The notes under the pieces are model-generated. The model made no database searches, was not told the DNA's origin, and was given only the letters and a program-made list of their open reading frames with translations. Below, piece by piece: positions 27,443 to 35,737 of a stretch of DNA of 56,673 nucleotides; position 1 is the first letter of the stretch, and the number at the start of each line of letters is the position of its first letter. The stretch lies in the NCBI GenBank assembly GCA_020851465.1, contig JADZCR010000012.1:1-56673 (forward strand), written 5' to 3'. The position numbers and the translations under genes were made by a program. This DNA is from Phycisphaeraceae bacterium (GTDB lineage Bacteria; Planctomycetota; Phycisphaerae; Phycisphaerales; Phycisphaeraceae).

Positions 27443-27961
27443 ATGCGCTGGATCTGGATCGATCGCATTCTTGAACTGGAAAAAGGCAAGCGATGCGTCG
27501 CGATTAAAAACATATCGCTGGCTGAAGAAGTTCTACACGACCATTTTCCAGCGTTGTGTGACACGGACGGCAAGGTCCAACGAGAGGCAATGCCGGTCTT
27601 ACCGAACCCTCTGATTGTTGAGGGCATGGCACAGACTGCAGGCATTCTCGTTGGCCATGCCTATGACTTCGCCGAAAAAGTGATCCTTGCCAAAATTGGA
27701 AAGGCTGTGTTTACCGATGCCGGTTGGCCGGGTTACACCCTGCGATTTTCAGCCACTATCGAACGGATCGATCCCACCGGCGCATCCACAACGGGCATTG
27801 TTGAGCGGATCGATCCCGCGACAGGTGCCGTCACACCCTTGGCGACAATTGACCTTATGTTCAGCCATGTCGATCGCAATCGCTCTGGATTGGAGTTTCC
27901 CGAACATAATTTCGTCTTTACCGATCAATTTATGAACCTGCTCCGATCAAGTGGGTTTTAA
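27443..27961 (+). CDS. Second FabZ-like hotdog dehydratase
   Basis: 172 residues. The hotdog core carries His in 'LHDHFPALCD' and Glu in 'PLIVEGMAQTAGILVG', the two catalytic residues of FabA/FabZ enzymes. It differs from the first dehydratase by an insertion of about 10 residues between the His and Glu loops, so the pair probably differs in chain specificity or forms a heterodimer (inference). GAGG lies upstream of the ATG. It is the third gene of the ACP cluster. Confidence 0.87.
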   Translation: MRWIWIDRILELEKGKRCVAIKNISLAEEVLHDHFPALCDTDGKVQREAMPVLPNPLIVEGMAQTAGILVGHAYDFAEKVILAKIGKAVFTDAGWPGYTLRFSATIERIDPTGASTTGIVERIDPATGAVTPLATIDLMFSHVDRNRSGLEFPEHNFVFTDQFMNLLRSSGF

Positions 27962-28033
27962 CAACCGTTCATCAAATTACGACTACCAAGAGCAAATAAG
28001 CTCGCGTTGCAGCGTCAACTCCGAGGTAACGAC

Positions 28034-28483
28034 ATGCTCACCACCCGCCTCATCCATCCGCAGATTCTCTCCGCTCTCGCCAGTGCCGGCCACGCATCAA
28101 AGGTACTCATCGCTGACGGCAATTACCCCTTCTCCACACGGCTAGGTCCCAAAGCTCAAATTGTTTTTCTCAACCTCATGCCCGGTATCACAACCTGCAC
28201 GCAGGTACTTGAAGCACTTGTTACTGCTGTGCCCATTGAAGCAGCGCAAGTGATGGAACCGATGCGAGCCGGCCAGTATGCCATGAAAAATGATCCGCCG
28301 ATCTGGAAAAGTTTCCGGAAGATCCTCGATGGCGCAGGCATCGCTGTACCGCTGGAAAAAGTCGAACGATTCAAGTTCTATGACGTAGCTGGTGCCCCGG
28401 ACGTGGCTCTGACCATCGCCACGGGAGAGACAGCGGTGTACGCAAACCTATTGCTGACCATCGGCGCGATTGTTCCGAAATAA
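28034..28483 (+). CDS. RbsD/FucU-family sugar mutarotase
   Basis: 149 residues from the ATG at 28034, with GAGG upstream. The family motif is 'GHASKVLIADGNYPFST', where the His acts in pyranose ring opening. RbsD interconverts beta-pyran and furan forms of ribose, and FucU rotates fucose anomers. Which sugar is used here is not evident. It lies 72 bases after the dehydratase cluster but has no functional link that I can see. It is convergent with the next gene. Confidence 0.87.
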   Translation: MLTTRLIHPQILSALASAGHASKVLIADGNYPFSTRLGPKAQIVFLNLMPGITTCTQVLEALVTAVPIEAAQVMEPMRAGQYAMKNDPPIWKSFRKILDGAGIAVPLEKVERFKFYDVAGAPDVALTIATGETAVYANLLLTIGAIVPK

Positions 28484-28512
28484 TTTCGCTGCAAAACCGA
28501 TTCTATCTGTCG

Positions 28513-29409
28513 TTACTTTCGCGGTTGCATCGTTGCCCATAGATTTCCGGCACGATGATGCTCGAATGCTTTAGGCAGCAGATCCGCCAGGTCCATCGCT
28601 CTCATGCCAGCCGCACCATATTCCTGCAACCACAAGTCGGCTGCGAGGCCATGCAGATAGACCGCCAGAACTGCGGCCTCGAACGGGGCCATATTCTGCG
28701 CCAGCAGTGCTGCGATAAGCCCCGTGAGAATGTCACCACTGCCCGCCGTCGCCAGAGCCGCATTTCCTGTCGTGTTGAGATAGCCCTTCCGCGGTTGCGG
28801 CGAGCAGACAATGGTGCCCTTGCCTTTAAGCACGATCACTGCGTGATGTGCATCAGCGAGCTTTGATGCCGCAACGCTGCGCGTACACGGATCGGTTGGT
28901 CTTTCAGAAATTCCAAGCGGTTGAGCCAGGCGGATAAATTCACCCGGATGCGGCGTCATCACCACAGCGGACCCGGTCTCAATACGCGGTTTACCTGTCA
29001 TGGCCAACAGATTTAATCCATCAGCATCAAGAACCACCGTCCGCTTGCCGCGCAGAATCTCATCAACTAACACTCTTGATAACTTCGACTGCCCCAACCC
29101 CGGCCCCAATGCTATGACTGCTCGCATCTGGGGGTCAGCCTCATCAATCAACCGCATCGCTTCTCCGGAGTCAGGCGGCAGTGCGATTCCTGTCGCGCTC
29201 GGTTCAATCGTAAGAGCATAAGGCAGGATTTCGGCGATGGTGGCGATCTTCACCAATCCCGCACCACCTCGAAAAGCAGCTCGCGCACACAAGGCCGGCG
29301 CGCCGATCATCGTGGTGCTTCCACCAACGACAATCACCATGCCAAATGTTCCCTTATGTGAGTCAGGGGGGCGATCCGGAGCGGCTGGGATGGTTTCCAC
29401 CGTTTCCAT
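28513..29409 (-). CDS. nnrD: ADP-dependent NAD(P)H-hydrate dehydratase
   Basis: 298 residues of the ribokinase-like YjeF C-terminal domain (CARKD family), which repairs hydrated NAD(P)H using ADP or ATP. Conserved motifs include 'HKGTFGMVIVVGGS', 'ALGPGLGQ', 'VLDADGLNLL', 'MTPHPGEFIRL' and 'TTGNAALATAGSGDILTGLI'. It is a stand-alone dehydratase, since the N-terminal epimerase domain found in fused NnrDE is absent. It is on the same strand as the downstream-reading DAHP synthase gene. Confidence 0.93.
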   Translation of the reverse strand: METVETIPAAPDRPPDSHKGTFGMVIVVGGSTTMIGAPALCARAAFRGGAGLVKIATIAEILPYALTIEPSATGIALPPDSGEAMRLIDEADPQMRAVIALGPGLGQSKLSRVLVDEILRGKRTVVLDADGLNLLAMTGKPRIETGSAVVMTPHPGEFIRLAQPLGISERPTDPCTRSVAASKLADAHHAVIVLKGKGTIVCSPQPRKGYLNTTGNAALATAGSGDILTGLIAALLAQNMAPFEAAVLAVYLHGLAADLWLQEYGAAGMRAMDLADLLPKAFEHHRAGNLWATMQPRK

Positions 29410-29466
29410 ATGAACAGGATAGATCGAAACAATCGCTTTGCAGAAATGTACCGACGGCGAGCAGCC

Positions 29467-30546
29467 TTAAAAACGAACCGCCTGCTTCTTCGCCCAGCTT
29501 GCCGATCCTAGCGTTTCATACGCGGACAGGAGCAACGCCTCCGTCTCTTCCCAGCCTATACACGCATCGGTGATCGATACTCCCGGTTTAAGTTTCGTCA
29601 GATCGGCTGTGAGTTTCTGGCAACCTTCATGAAGATTGCTTTCGAGCATCAGCCCTTCAATCGCGTCATTGCCCGCCGCATGCTGGGCGACGACATTATT
29701 CCAAACACCAGCCTGCTTACGATGATCCTTTTCGCTGTTGGCGTGGCTGCAATCGACGACGAACCGTGATGACACTCCGGCAGCTTTGAGTTTTTCACCA
29801 GCAGTGCGAAGATCCTGTTCAGAATAGTTAGGCCCGCTTCGTCCGCCGCGCAAAATGAGGAAACCAAACGGATTCCCCTTGGTGTTCACAATGCAGGTGT
29901 TCCCGTCTGTGTCGATGCCCAGAAAACTATGCGGCATGCGTGCAGCATGCATAGCGTCAATTGCGACCTGAAGATTGCCATCCGTGCCGTTCTTATAACC
30001 CACTGGCATCGAAAGGCCGCTGGCCATTTGTCGGTGGGTGGGTGATTCCGTCGTCCGCGCACCGATCGACGCACAGCTAATCAAATCCGCAATGTACTGC
30101 GGCGTAATCGGCTCGAGCATTTCCGTTGCTGCGGGTACTCCTAGTTCTGCAATATCAAGCAGCAGTTTCCTTGCTATGCGAAGCCCATTTTCGATGTCGA
30201 AAGTATCGTTGAGGTGCGGGTCGTTGATTAACCCCTTCCACCCAACGGTCGTGCGAGGTTTCTCAAAATAGACACGCATGATGATAAAGATGCGGTCCCG
30301 CACTTTTTGCGCAACGGCCGCGAGTCGTCGGGCATATTCCAGTCCTGCCGCGGGTTCGTGGATGGAACAGGGACCCACTGTCACCATCAAGCGACGATCT
30401 TCATTGCGCAGGATGCGCTTAACAGTCTCCCGTCCATCAATAACAGTGCGTGTTGCTTTCTCGGTCGTCGGAACTTCACCGGCGAGTTGCCGTGGCGAAA
30501 TCAACCGAACAGTGCTGGCGACGTGGATATCCTGCGTGCGTTGCAT
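29467..30546 (-). CDS. aroG: DAHP synthase, type I-alpha (AroF/G/H class)
   Basis: 359 residues. It catalyses the first shikimate step (PEP plus erythrose 4-phosphate). It has the I-alpha landmarks 'VTVGPCSIHEP', 'MRVYFEKPRTTVGWKGLIND', 'GARTTESPTHRQMASGLSMP' and 'VDCSHANSEKDHRKQ', and the usual length of enterobacterial AroG. The 5' extension to residue 60 may carry feedback control. It is divergent from a second DAHP synthase of type I-beta across a 339-base shared region. No leader peptide was found on this side. Confidence 0.95.
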   Translation of the reverse strand: MQRTQDIHVASTVRLISPRQLAGEVPTTEKATRTVIDGRETVKRILRNEDRRLMVTVGPCSIHEPAAGLEYARRLAAVAQKVRDRIFIIMRVYFEKPRTTVGWKGLINDPHLNDTFDIENGLRIARKLLLDIAELGVPAATEMLEPITPQYIADLISCASIGARTTESPTHRQMASGLSMPVGYKNGTDGNLQVAIDAMHAARMPHSFLGIDTDGNTCIVNTKGNPFGFLILRGGRSGPNYSEQDLRTAGEKLKAAGVSSRFVVDCSHANSEKDHRKQAGVWNNVVAQHAAGNDAIEGLMLESNLHEGCQKLTADLTKLKPGVSITDACIGWEETEALLLSAYETLGSASWAKKQAVRF

Positions 30547-30656
30547 GGCGAATCGGTGAGTTTACGTAAGTTATGGCTGTGTTTCAATTATCGGCGATCT
30601 TTACATCTGTATTGTGATTAACAGCCGGTTTTCGCGGAATATTCACCTTGCGATTC

Positions 30657-30687
30657 TTGACTTCCACCATTCCGGTGTCATTATTGC
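30657..30687 (+). promoter_or_regulatory. Candidate promoter for the aromatic leader and aroF
   Basis: TTGACT (30657-30662) is a good -35 match. TTATTG or TATTGC (30681-30687) is a weak -10 at 18-19 bases. If used, transcription would start at or next to the leader ATG (30693), giving a leaderless mRNA. That would explain why no Shine-Dalgarno precedes the leader ORF. The rest of 30547-30656 up to the divergent DAHP synthase contains no further element I can name. Confidence 0.35.
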
Positions 30688-30692
30688 GATAC

Positions 30693-30770
30693 ATGGCCAC
30701 GCACTCGTTCTATTTTGGTTACTTTTGGTTTACCCGGTATCCCCGACTGGCCGCAGCGGGTATGGTCTGA
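30693..30770 (+). CDS. Aromatic-rich attenuator leader peptide (25 aa)
   Basis: A 25-codon ORF starting ATG at 30693 and ending TGA at 30768-30770. Residues 6-16 read FYFGYFWFTRY: eight of eleven codons are Phe, Tyr or Trp, including all three aromatic end products of the shikimate pathway. It is followed at once by a competing hairpin, then an intrinsic terminator, then a DAHP synthase gene, the layout of classical ribosome-mediated attenuation (pheL/trpL type). No clear Shine-Dalgarno precedes it. Translation may be leaderless from the candidate promoter at 30657. It is a control peptide, not a functional protein. It is too short for usual gene callers. Confidence 0.85.
   Translation: MATHSFYFGYFWFTRYPRLAAAGMV
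30741..30760 (+). promoter_or_regulatory. Leader hairpin (protector stem)
   Basis: CCCG and CTG (30742-30749, with A46 bulged) pair with CAG and CGGG (30754-30760) around loop GCCG. The stem starts immediately after the last aromatic codon (Tyr16, 30738-30740), so a ribosome stalled there would block it and one moving on would not. Its freed 3' CGGG could pair with CCCG of the terminator's 5' arm. Confidence 0.55.
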
Positions 30771-30816
30771 GCGTTTCTGAACCAACGACCACACGAACCC
30801 CGAATGCGGCAAACGC
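30771..30816 (+). promoter_or_regulatory. Possible antiterminator pairing
   Basis: GCGTTT (30771-30776), directly after the leader stop codon, is exactly complementary to AAACGC (30811-30816), which includes the loop and first bases of the terminator's 3' arm. The two pairings are mutually exclusive. A ribosome at the leader stop would cover GCGTTT and let the terminator form. One stalled on the aromatic codons would leave it free. Confidence 0.5.
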
Positions 30817-30829
30817 ATCGGGGTTTTTT
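30796..30829 (+). terminator. Intrinsic terminator (attenuator) before aroF
   Basis: A GC-rich stem: 5' arm AACCCCGAATGCG (30796-30808, one bulged A), loop GCAAA, 3' arm CGCATCGGGGTT, then a run of six T's (30824-30829). It reads on the plus strand and ends 56 bases before the aroF start. No protein gene ends upstream on this strand, so its job is to stop leader transcripts, not to end an operon. Confidence 0.9.
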
Positions 30830-30885
30830 ATTTTCCGTAAGCTTCGCCTAAATACACAGGACTACTTCATCAGGAGCATTCACCC

Positions 30886-31902
30886 ATGATTGTCGTCATG
30901 CAGCCACAAGCTAAAAAAAATGAAATCGAGCACGTTGAGTCGCTGATCCGTGAAATGGGACTCAAACCGCACACCATTCAGGGAACTGATCTGACTGTTG
31001 TGGCGGTAATCGGTGACGACCGAAAAAAGGACAAAGGCCAACTCGAACGGGCTCCTGGGGTCGATCGGGTCGTACCTATCCTCGCACCGTACAAGATGGC
31101 GGCAAAGGAGAGCCGCAGACAGCGCACTCGCGTTTCACTGGGGCAAGGATGCGTCTTCGGCAGCGCGCAGGTGCCGGTAATCGCCGGTCCTTGCAGTGTC
31201 GAAAACCGAGAGCAAATTCTGGACGCAGCCCGAAAGTGTAAGGCTGCTGGTGCCCATGCGCTTCGCGGCGGAGCGTTCAAGCCACGAACTAATCCCTACT
31301 CCTTCCAAGGGCTGGGGGAAGAAGGACTCAAACTCCTGGCCGAGGCGCGTGAAGAAACCGGTCTTGAAATCGTCACCGAAGTTCTTACACCCAGCGATGT
31401 CGATTTGGTTGCCAAGTACGCTGACTGTCTCCAAATTGGTACGCGGAACAGCCAGAATTTCAAACTCCTCGAAGCCGCAGGAAAAAGCGGAAAGGCGGTG
31501 CTCTACAAGCGCGGCATGTCGATGACACTCGATGAATATCTTCAGGCCGCTGAGTACATCCTCGCTGCGGGTAATGACAAGGTACTCCTCTGCGAGCGCG
31601 GCATCCGCACCTTCGAAGACCATACACGTAATACGCTCTCGCTCAGTGCCATCCCCGAACTGCACCACCGTACGCATCTGCCGGTCATCATCGATCCGTC
31701 TCAAGGAACCGGTCACGCACGACTTGTGCCGGATATGTGTCGCGCTGCTGTCGCGGCTGGGGCAGACGGCTTAATAATTGAAGTTCATCCCGACCCGGAG
31801 CACGCAATGACTGACGGTGCCCAATCCATCACGCCGCAGGTGCTGGCCGACTTGATTGTCTCATTGCGGCGGGTCGCCGGTGCTGTAGATCGAATGATGT
31901 AA
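30886..31902 (+). CDS. aroF: DAHP synthase, type I-beta with N-terminal regulatory domain
   Basis: 338 residues. Residues 1-70 form the ferredoxin-like regulatory domain that senses Tyr/Phe in Thermotoga-type enzymes ('[20 protein letters not shown]', '[15 protein letters not shown]'). The catalytic barrel follows with '[15 protein letters not shown]', '[15 protein letters not shown]', '[14 protein letters not shown]' and '[13 protein letters not shown]'. AGGAG lies 9 bases before the ATG. Transcription appears to be controlled by the upstream aromatic leader and terminator. It is the second DAHP synthase in the window and is divergent from the I-alpha enzyme. Confidence 0.96.
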   Translation: MIVVMQPQAKKNEIEHVESLIREMGLKPHTIQGTDLTVVAVIGDDRKKDKGQLERAPGVDRVVPILAPYKMAAKESRRQRTRVSLGQGCVFGSAQVPVIAGPCSVENREQILDAARKCKAAGAHALRGGAFKPRTNPYSFQGLGEEGLKLLAEAREETGLEIVTEVLTPSDVDLVAKYADCLQIGTRNSQNFKLLEAAGKSGKAVLYKRGMSMTLDEYLQAAEYILAAGNDKVLLCERGIRTFEDHTRNTLSLSAIPELHHRTHLPVIIDPSQGTGHARLVPDMCRAAVAAGADGLIIEVHPDPEHAMTDGAQSITPQVLADLIVSLRRVAGAVDRMM

Positions 31903-31960
31903 GACTGATTCCCGCTTAATCTCCTCGAAACAATTACTATCTGTACTCAAGAGTATTCTC

Positions 31961-32482
31961 ATGCCACAACTTGTCATCACTGCCGTTGGTCCTGACCGTC
32001 CGGGTCTTGTTGAAGATCTGTCAGGATTTCTCACTGAGCTTGGGGTGAATATCGCCGATGCGCGGATGATCAATCTGCGCGGTCGCTTTGCGGTGATTCT
32101 CTCCGCCGAAGCGGATGAGGCTGCGCTTAAGCGTATCCGCGAGGGAATGGCTGGACTCACCCAACAGACAAATCTCGAAATTAACGTCACTGCTGAAGGA
32201 CCTGCGGGCAAAACCTTCACTGGGGTGCCCTTCCGGCTCAAAACCTATTCGATGGATCAACCTGGAATTGTTCACCGTATCACCCACGTCCTTCACCGAC
32301 ATGGTGTGAATATCGAAGAACTCCAGACTCGACTCGAAGCGGGTCCGCATACCGGAACGCCGCTGTTCACGATGGATATTCGCTTAACCGTGCCTCGCGG
32401 CGTATCAGTCAAAGCGTTGCGCAGCGAGCTTGAAACTCTTTGCGATTCTCTCAACTGCGACGTTGATCTCGAACCGGATTAA
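31961..32482 (+). CDS. Double-ACT-domain regulatory protein (GcvR-like)
   Basis: 173 residues made of two ACT domains: 'ITAVGPDRPGLVEDLSGFLTELGVNI' at the N-terminus and 'TYSMDQPGIVHRITHVLHRHGVNI' near residue 95 (family segments, quoted in part). ACT domains bind amino acids. The layout is that of the GcvR-like glycine cleavage repressor family, but no DNA-binding domain is present. It is 58 bases after aroF on the same strand. It could therefore be co-expressed and sense an amino acid, which is inference. Confidence 0.82.
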   Translation: MPQLVITAVGPDRPGLVEDLSGFLTELGVNIADARMINLRGRFAVILSAEADEAALKRIREGMAGLTQQTNLEINVTAEGPAGKTFTGVPFRLKTYSMDQPGIVHRITHVLHRHGVNIEELQTRLEAGPHTGTPLFTMDIRLTVPRGVSVKALRSELETLCDSLNCDVDLEPD

Positions 32483-32526
32483 GACGTTCATCATGATGGA
32501 CCTGCGATCCGTGAACACCTGCTTTT

Positions 32527-33441
32527 TCAGCGAACAAATCGGATCACATCAATAATTCCAAGGCCCCCCAACACCAGGCTGATCACACCATTGACCGTGA
32601 GGAAAGCCATGTTGATGTGATGCGTCTTTGATTTCCATACCAGTGCGTGCTCAATCATCAGCAATCCAATCACGATGACGATGCCGACGAGAAACGCCAG
32701 ACCGAGCGCGTCGCTCCGTTTGAGCAACACGAGAAGACAGAGCACACTCGCTGCGTGGAGTAGGCGGCTGATCCAGAGAGCTGGCTCGACGCCAAGGCGG
32801 GATGGCATGGAAAAAAGGCCTGCATGACGGTCGATCTCCACGTCCTGCAAGGCATAGATCACATCAAAACCGGCAACCCAACACATGACGACACCAGCCA
32901 GTAAATAAGGCTCTGGAGTTGCCAGGTATTTGGGATTTACTGCCAGTGATGCAGCCAGCGGGGAGAGTGCCAAGGCCGTTCCAAGAAAGAGGTGGCAGAG
33001 CCAGGTGAATCGTTTGGTGAAGCTATAGAGACCAAGCCACGCGAGGACCAGCGGCGAGCAGATGAGCGGCCAGAGATTTTGGTTGATGTAATAAAATCCC
33101 GCCGCGGCAAGACAAAGTGCAAACCCGCAACCGACCGCAGCAGCAAGTACAAAGGGGCGCGAGAGTTGTCCGCTCGGAATTGCCCGACGAGCAGTGCGAG
33201 GATTCGCAGCATCAAGCCCGGCATCCGCCCATCGGTTGATTGCCATTGCCCACGTGCGGGCAAACACCATACAGAGCACAATCAATCCCAACGTAGCGGC
33301 TCGTGGTAATTGGTGATCGAAAGCCGCAGCCAGAAAAGTGCCCAGCAAAGCAAACGGTAAAGCAAACACTGAGTGACTGAGCTTGATATCTCTTGCGAGC
33401 AGTGCCGCACGGGAAAGTGGACCTAGCGTTGCCGTGGTCAT
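32527..33441 (-). CDS. UbiA-family prenyltransferase (menaquinone/ubiquinone type)
   Basis: 304 residues and about eight hydrophobic segments, an integral membrane protein. The two Asp-rich motifs that bind prenyl diphosphate through magnesium are 'NRWADAGLDAANPRT' and 'DVIYALQDVEIDRHAG'. It attaches a polyprenyl chain to an aromatic ring. The pairing with a UbiX-type protein directly upstream on the same strand suggests the quinone pathway, and in organisms with the futalosine route this pair is often MqnP with a UbiX. No other mqn or men gene is in the window. Confidence 0.88.
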   Translation of the reverse strand: MTTATLGPLSRAALLARDIKLSHSVFALPFALLGTFLAAAFDHQLPRAATLGLIVLCMVFARTWAMAINRWADAGLDAANPRTARRAIPSGQLSRPFVLAAAVGCGFALCLAAAGFYYINQNLWPLICSPLVLAWLGLYSFTKRFTWLCHLFLGTALALSPLAASLAVNPKYLATPEPYLLAGVVMCWVAGFDVIYALQDVEIDRHAGLFSMPSRLGVEPALWISRLLHAASVLCLLVLLKRSDALGLAFLVGIVIVIGLLMIEHALVWKSKTHHINMAFLTVNGVISLVLGGLGIIDVIRFVR

Positions 33442-33485
33442 GGGTTTCGTCTCAAATCACTCGCTTTACGCACAGCGAGAAGCTC

Positions 33486-34088
33486 TCACTCATCTCCACA
33501 AGGCCCTTCCCCCCACCTTACACGGAGCGTGTGCTTGATACCCATCAGGTCCAGCACTCGGCCAACAACGAAATCCGCAATCTCCTCTATTGATCGAGGC
33601 AACATATAAAAGCCGGGATTGGCTGGACAAATAATTCCACCCGCTTCAGTCACGCTCGCCATATTTCGGATGTCCACGAGTGATAACGGCATTTCGCGGT
33701 GCACGAGCACCAGCTTACGACGTTCCTTGAGCGTTACCTGTGCTGCACGATGCAGTACGTTCTGTGAGGAACCGGTCGCAACGGCTGAGAGCGTATTCGA
33801 CGAGCATGGGATAATGACCATCCCTTCGTTCTGGAATGAACCGCTGGCAATCACCGCACCGACATCACGGTAGTTATGCACGACGATGCGTGAGGCGGCA
33901 GACTCATTGCCTGCCAAGGCCATGAGATTCAGACCTTCCATTCCTAGCTCGTCATGCATCAGCCGTTGGCCCAACGGCGAGACCACCAGATGAACCTCAA
34001 TATCCGTAGTGCAAAGTAGCGCAACCAGACGTTGGGCGTAAATTGCCCCGCTTGCGCCAGTGATACCAACAATGATGCGTTTTGACAT
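33486..34088 (-). CDS. ubiX: Flavin prenyltransferase, UbiX family
   Basis: 200 residues. It makes prenylated FMN, the cofactor of UbiD-type decarboxylases. Typical motifs are the N-terminal 'VGITGASGAIYAQRL', 'PCSSNTLSAVATGSSQNVLHRA' and 'LVHREMPLSLVDIRNM' with 'GGIICPANPGFY'. It lies 44 bases upstream of the UbiA gene and was probably co-transcribed with it. A matching ubiD is not in the window. Confidence 0.94.
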   Translation of the reverse strand: MSKRIIVGITGASGAIYAQRLVALLCTTDIEVHLVVSPLGQRLMHDELGMEGLNLMALAGNESAASRIVVHNYRDVGAVIASGSFQNEGMVIIPCSSNTLSAVATGSSQNVLHRAAQVTLKERRKLVLVHREMPLSLVDIRNMASVTEAGGIICPANPGFYMLPRSIEEIADFVVGRVLDLMGIKHTLRVRWGEGPCGDE

Positions 34089-34160
34089 GAAGTATTGAGG
34101 GTTTGGGGTGATGGATCGCGTGTTTAACCTGTGAAGCCTAAAGATCTGCTCATTTTATAT

Positions 34161-34931
34161 TCAAGATGGTTTCTTCATCTCCGTCTTTACATGCAGATCG
34201 ATTCCGTCATCTGTGATGTGATATCCAATCAGTCTAAGCTGCCGCGTGCTATCAAGTTTTGCGATCGGCGAAAAAGACTCACCGCTAAGGAAATCGACCA
34301 CTCCCTTAATTCCTTTAGCTCGCTCGTCGCCGGAGGCTGACTTACGAACCTGGTTGAGGATTGGCCCTAGTGGCACCGGCAGCAACCCGCCACGTACCCC
34401 TTCAAGACGTAGCCGTGCAGAGCCGTCGTCAAAAATATCGATACCGAATTCCACACTTATGATTTGATTGAGTTCAGGAGTATCGTAGCGCGCTCGCAGG
34501 ACAAGATTTTCTCCCGCAGCCGACAGCATGTAATCCTTGACCTGAGGCGGCAGCTTCAGATTCATGCTTTCATTCCATGTGGGCAATTCATCTGCCAGCC
34601 AGACGTTGATCTCCTGAAACGTCAGATGAATGGTGCGATCCTGATTGAGATACGGCTGTTCGGGCGAACCCGGTTGGGCGATATCCGTTGCCTCCGCCAC
34701 CACGCGGTTGCGCACGGCCTCTGCAATCTGAAGTTTTGCGGCATTGTCCAGAGAGTTCAGATATACCTGATTCCTTACCCAGTCGGAAGGAACACTTTTC
34801 CAGAGCCAATAAGCAGTCACGCTACCTGCGACAAGGAATGCGATAGCCGCCAGTAGCACAATCTGGCAGCCCAAGCGGCGCGAACGAGGGGCTTTCGCCG
34901 GTGACGAAGATGCTGTCGTAGGCTCACCCAT
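34161..34931 (-). CDS. Membrane-anchored protein of unknown function
   Basis: 256 residues with a Pro/Ser/Arg-rich start, one transmembrane segment (about residues 22-44, 'QIVLLAAIAFLVAGSVTAYW') and a C-terminal soluble domain of about 210 residues rich in beta-type sequence ('ISVEFGIDIFDDGSARLRLEG'). I do not recognise the family. It starts 4 bases after the stop of the next upstream gene (34936), so the two are an operon. It may be a periplasmic lipid-binding or structural domain, but there is no firm evidence. Confidence 0.65.
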   Translation of the reverse strand: MGEPTTASSSPAKAPRSRRLGCQIVLLAAIAFLVAGSVTAYWLWKSVPSDWVRNQVYLNSLDNAAKLQIAEAVRNRVVAEATDIAQPGSPEQPYLNQDRTIHLTFQEINVWLADELPTWNESMNLKLPPQVKDYMLSAAGENLVLRARYDTPELNQIISVEFGIDIFDDGSARLRLEGVRGGLLPVPLGPILNQVRKSASGDERAKGIKGVVDFLSGESFSPIAKLDSTRQLRLIGYHITDDGIDLHVKTEMKKPS

Positions 34932-34935
34932 TTAT

Positions 34936-35631
34936 TTATGCACGACTCAGAGCGCGGGCCGCATCGGCGAGCCGCTGATGGATGATTTCGTGATCAGTAA
35001 TTACCTCGAGACATTGCTCGAGGGCAGCTACTTTCGCCGCACCGGTTAGCTTAGGGCTAATGGCCGCCAGCGCAGCATCACCAAGGCGTTCTGTAGCGTG
35101 CACAAACCACGCCCCGGGAGTGTCTGTGGATGTATCAGCGGTTACCTTTATTTCACCGGGATGGAAAAATCGACCAATCCAGTGATGCGGCGGTGCGGGG
35201 AGTTTGCAGGAAACTGTCGAACCAGCGAAGGCGCGGATCGTCCAAGTATTGTCAGCGGCATCACTGTCCGCGAATAAGATTTCAAGGTACTTTCGCTCTT
35301 GACGAGCACGAGCAGTCAAGGCGATGGCATCCGCAACTGTTGACGGCTTGATCAGAACAATGCTGGCGGAGGTAAGAGATTCAATCTTCGTGCGAATCGC
35401 CGGATCGGTTGCACTTACACCCAGAGCAATTACGCCTTCGGCTGCGATAATCCGACGTTGCCTGCGGACTTCCTGGAGAGGCAATAGGACTCTCGCGTAA
35501 TACTCCCATTCCCCGCGCCGCCGGGCTTCAACCAACGCTTGCAAGCAGAGTGCCTCGCAAGTGAGGTACTCCATTTTCACCAGCGCCTTGCTGGCGTCTT
35601 CCATGATGTGATCTAGATTACGGGGCATCAC
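34936..35631 (-). CDS. Protein of unknown function, TPR-like N-terminus
   Basis: 231 residues, probably cytoplasmic. The first 60 residues are helical and TPR-like ('ALVKMEYLTCEALCLQALVEARRRGEWEYYARVL'; quoted in part), followed by an alpha/beta region. I see no catalytic motif and no signal peptide. It is the upstream partner of the membrane-anchored protein gene, with a 4-base gap. Presumably it is specific to Phycisphaerae, since nothing familiar is present. Confidence 0.62.
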   Translation of the reverse strand: MMPRNLDHIMEDASKALVKMEYLTCEALCLQALVEARRRGEWEYYARVLLPLQEVRRQRRIIAAEGVIALGVSATDPAIRTKIESLTSASIVLIKPSTVADAIALTARARQERKYLEILFADSDAADNTWTIRAFAGSTVSCKLPAPPHHWIGRFFHPGEIKVTADTSTDTPGAWFVHATERLGDAALAAISPKLTGAAKVAALEQCLEVITDHEIIHQRLADAARALSRA

Positions 35632-35737
35632 GCGATTCTAGCAGGACGTTCAGATCGTATTTTCACATCAGCCAACGATACGGATCACCGATCTTCAACG
35701 TCCAGAGTATTCCTCAGTCAGCCAATCGTTCCACGGT

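Noticed and set aside
30614..30889. 91-residue ORF overlapping the leader region of aroF
   Set aside because: It is in a different frame from the aromatic leader, crosses the terminator and overlaps the aroF start. The leader explains the sequence better.
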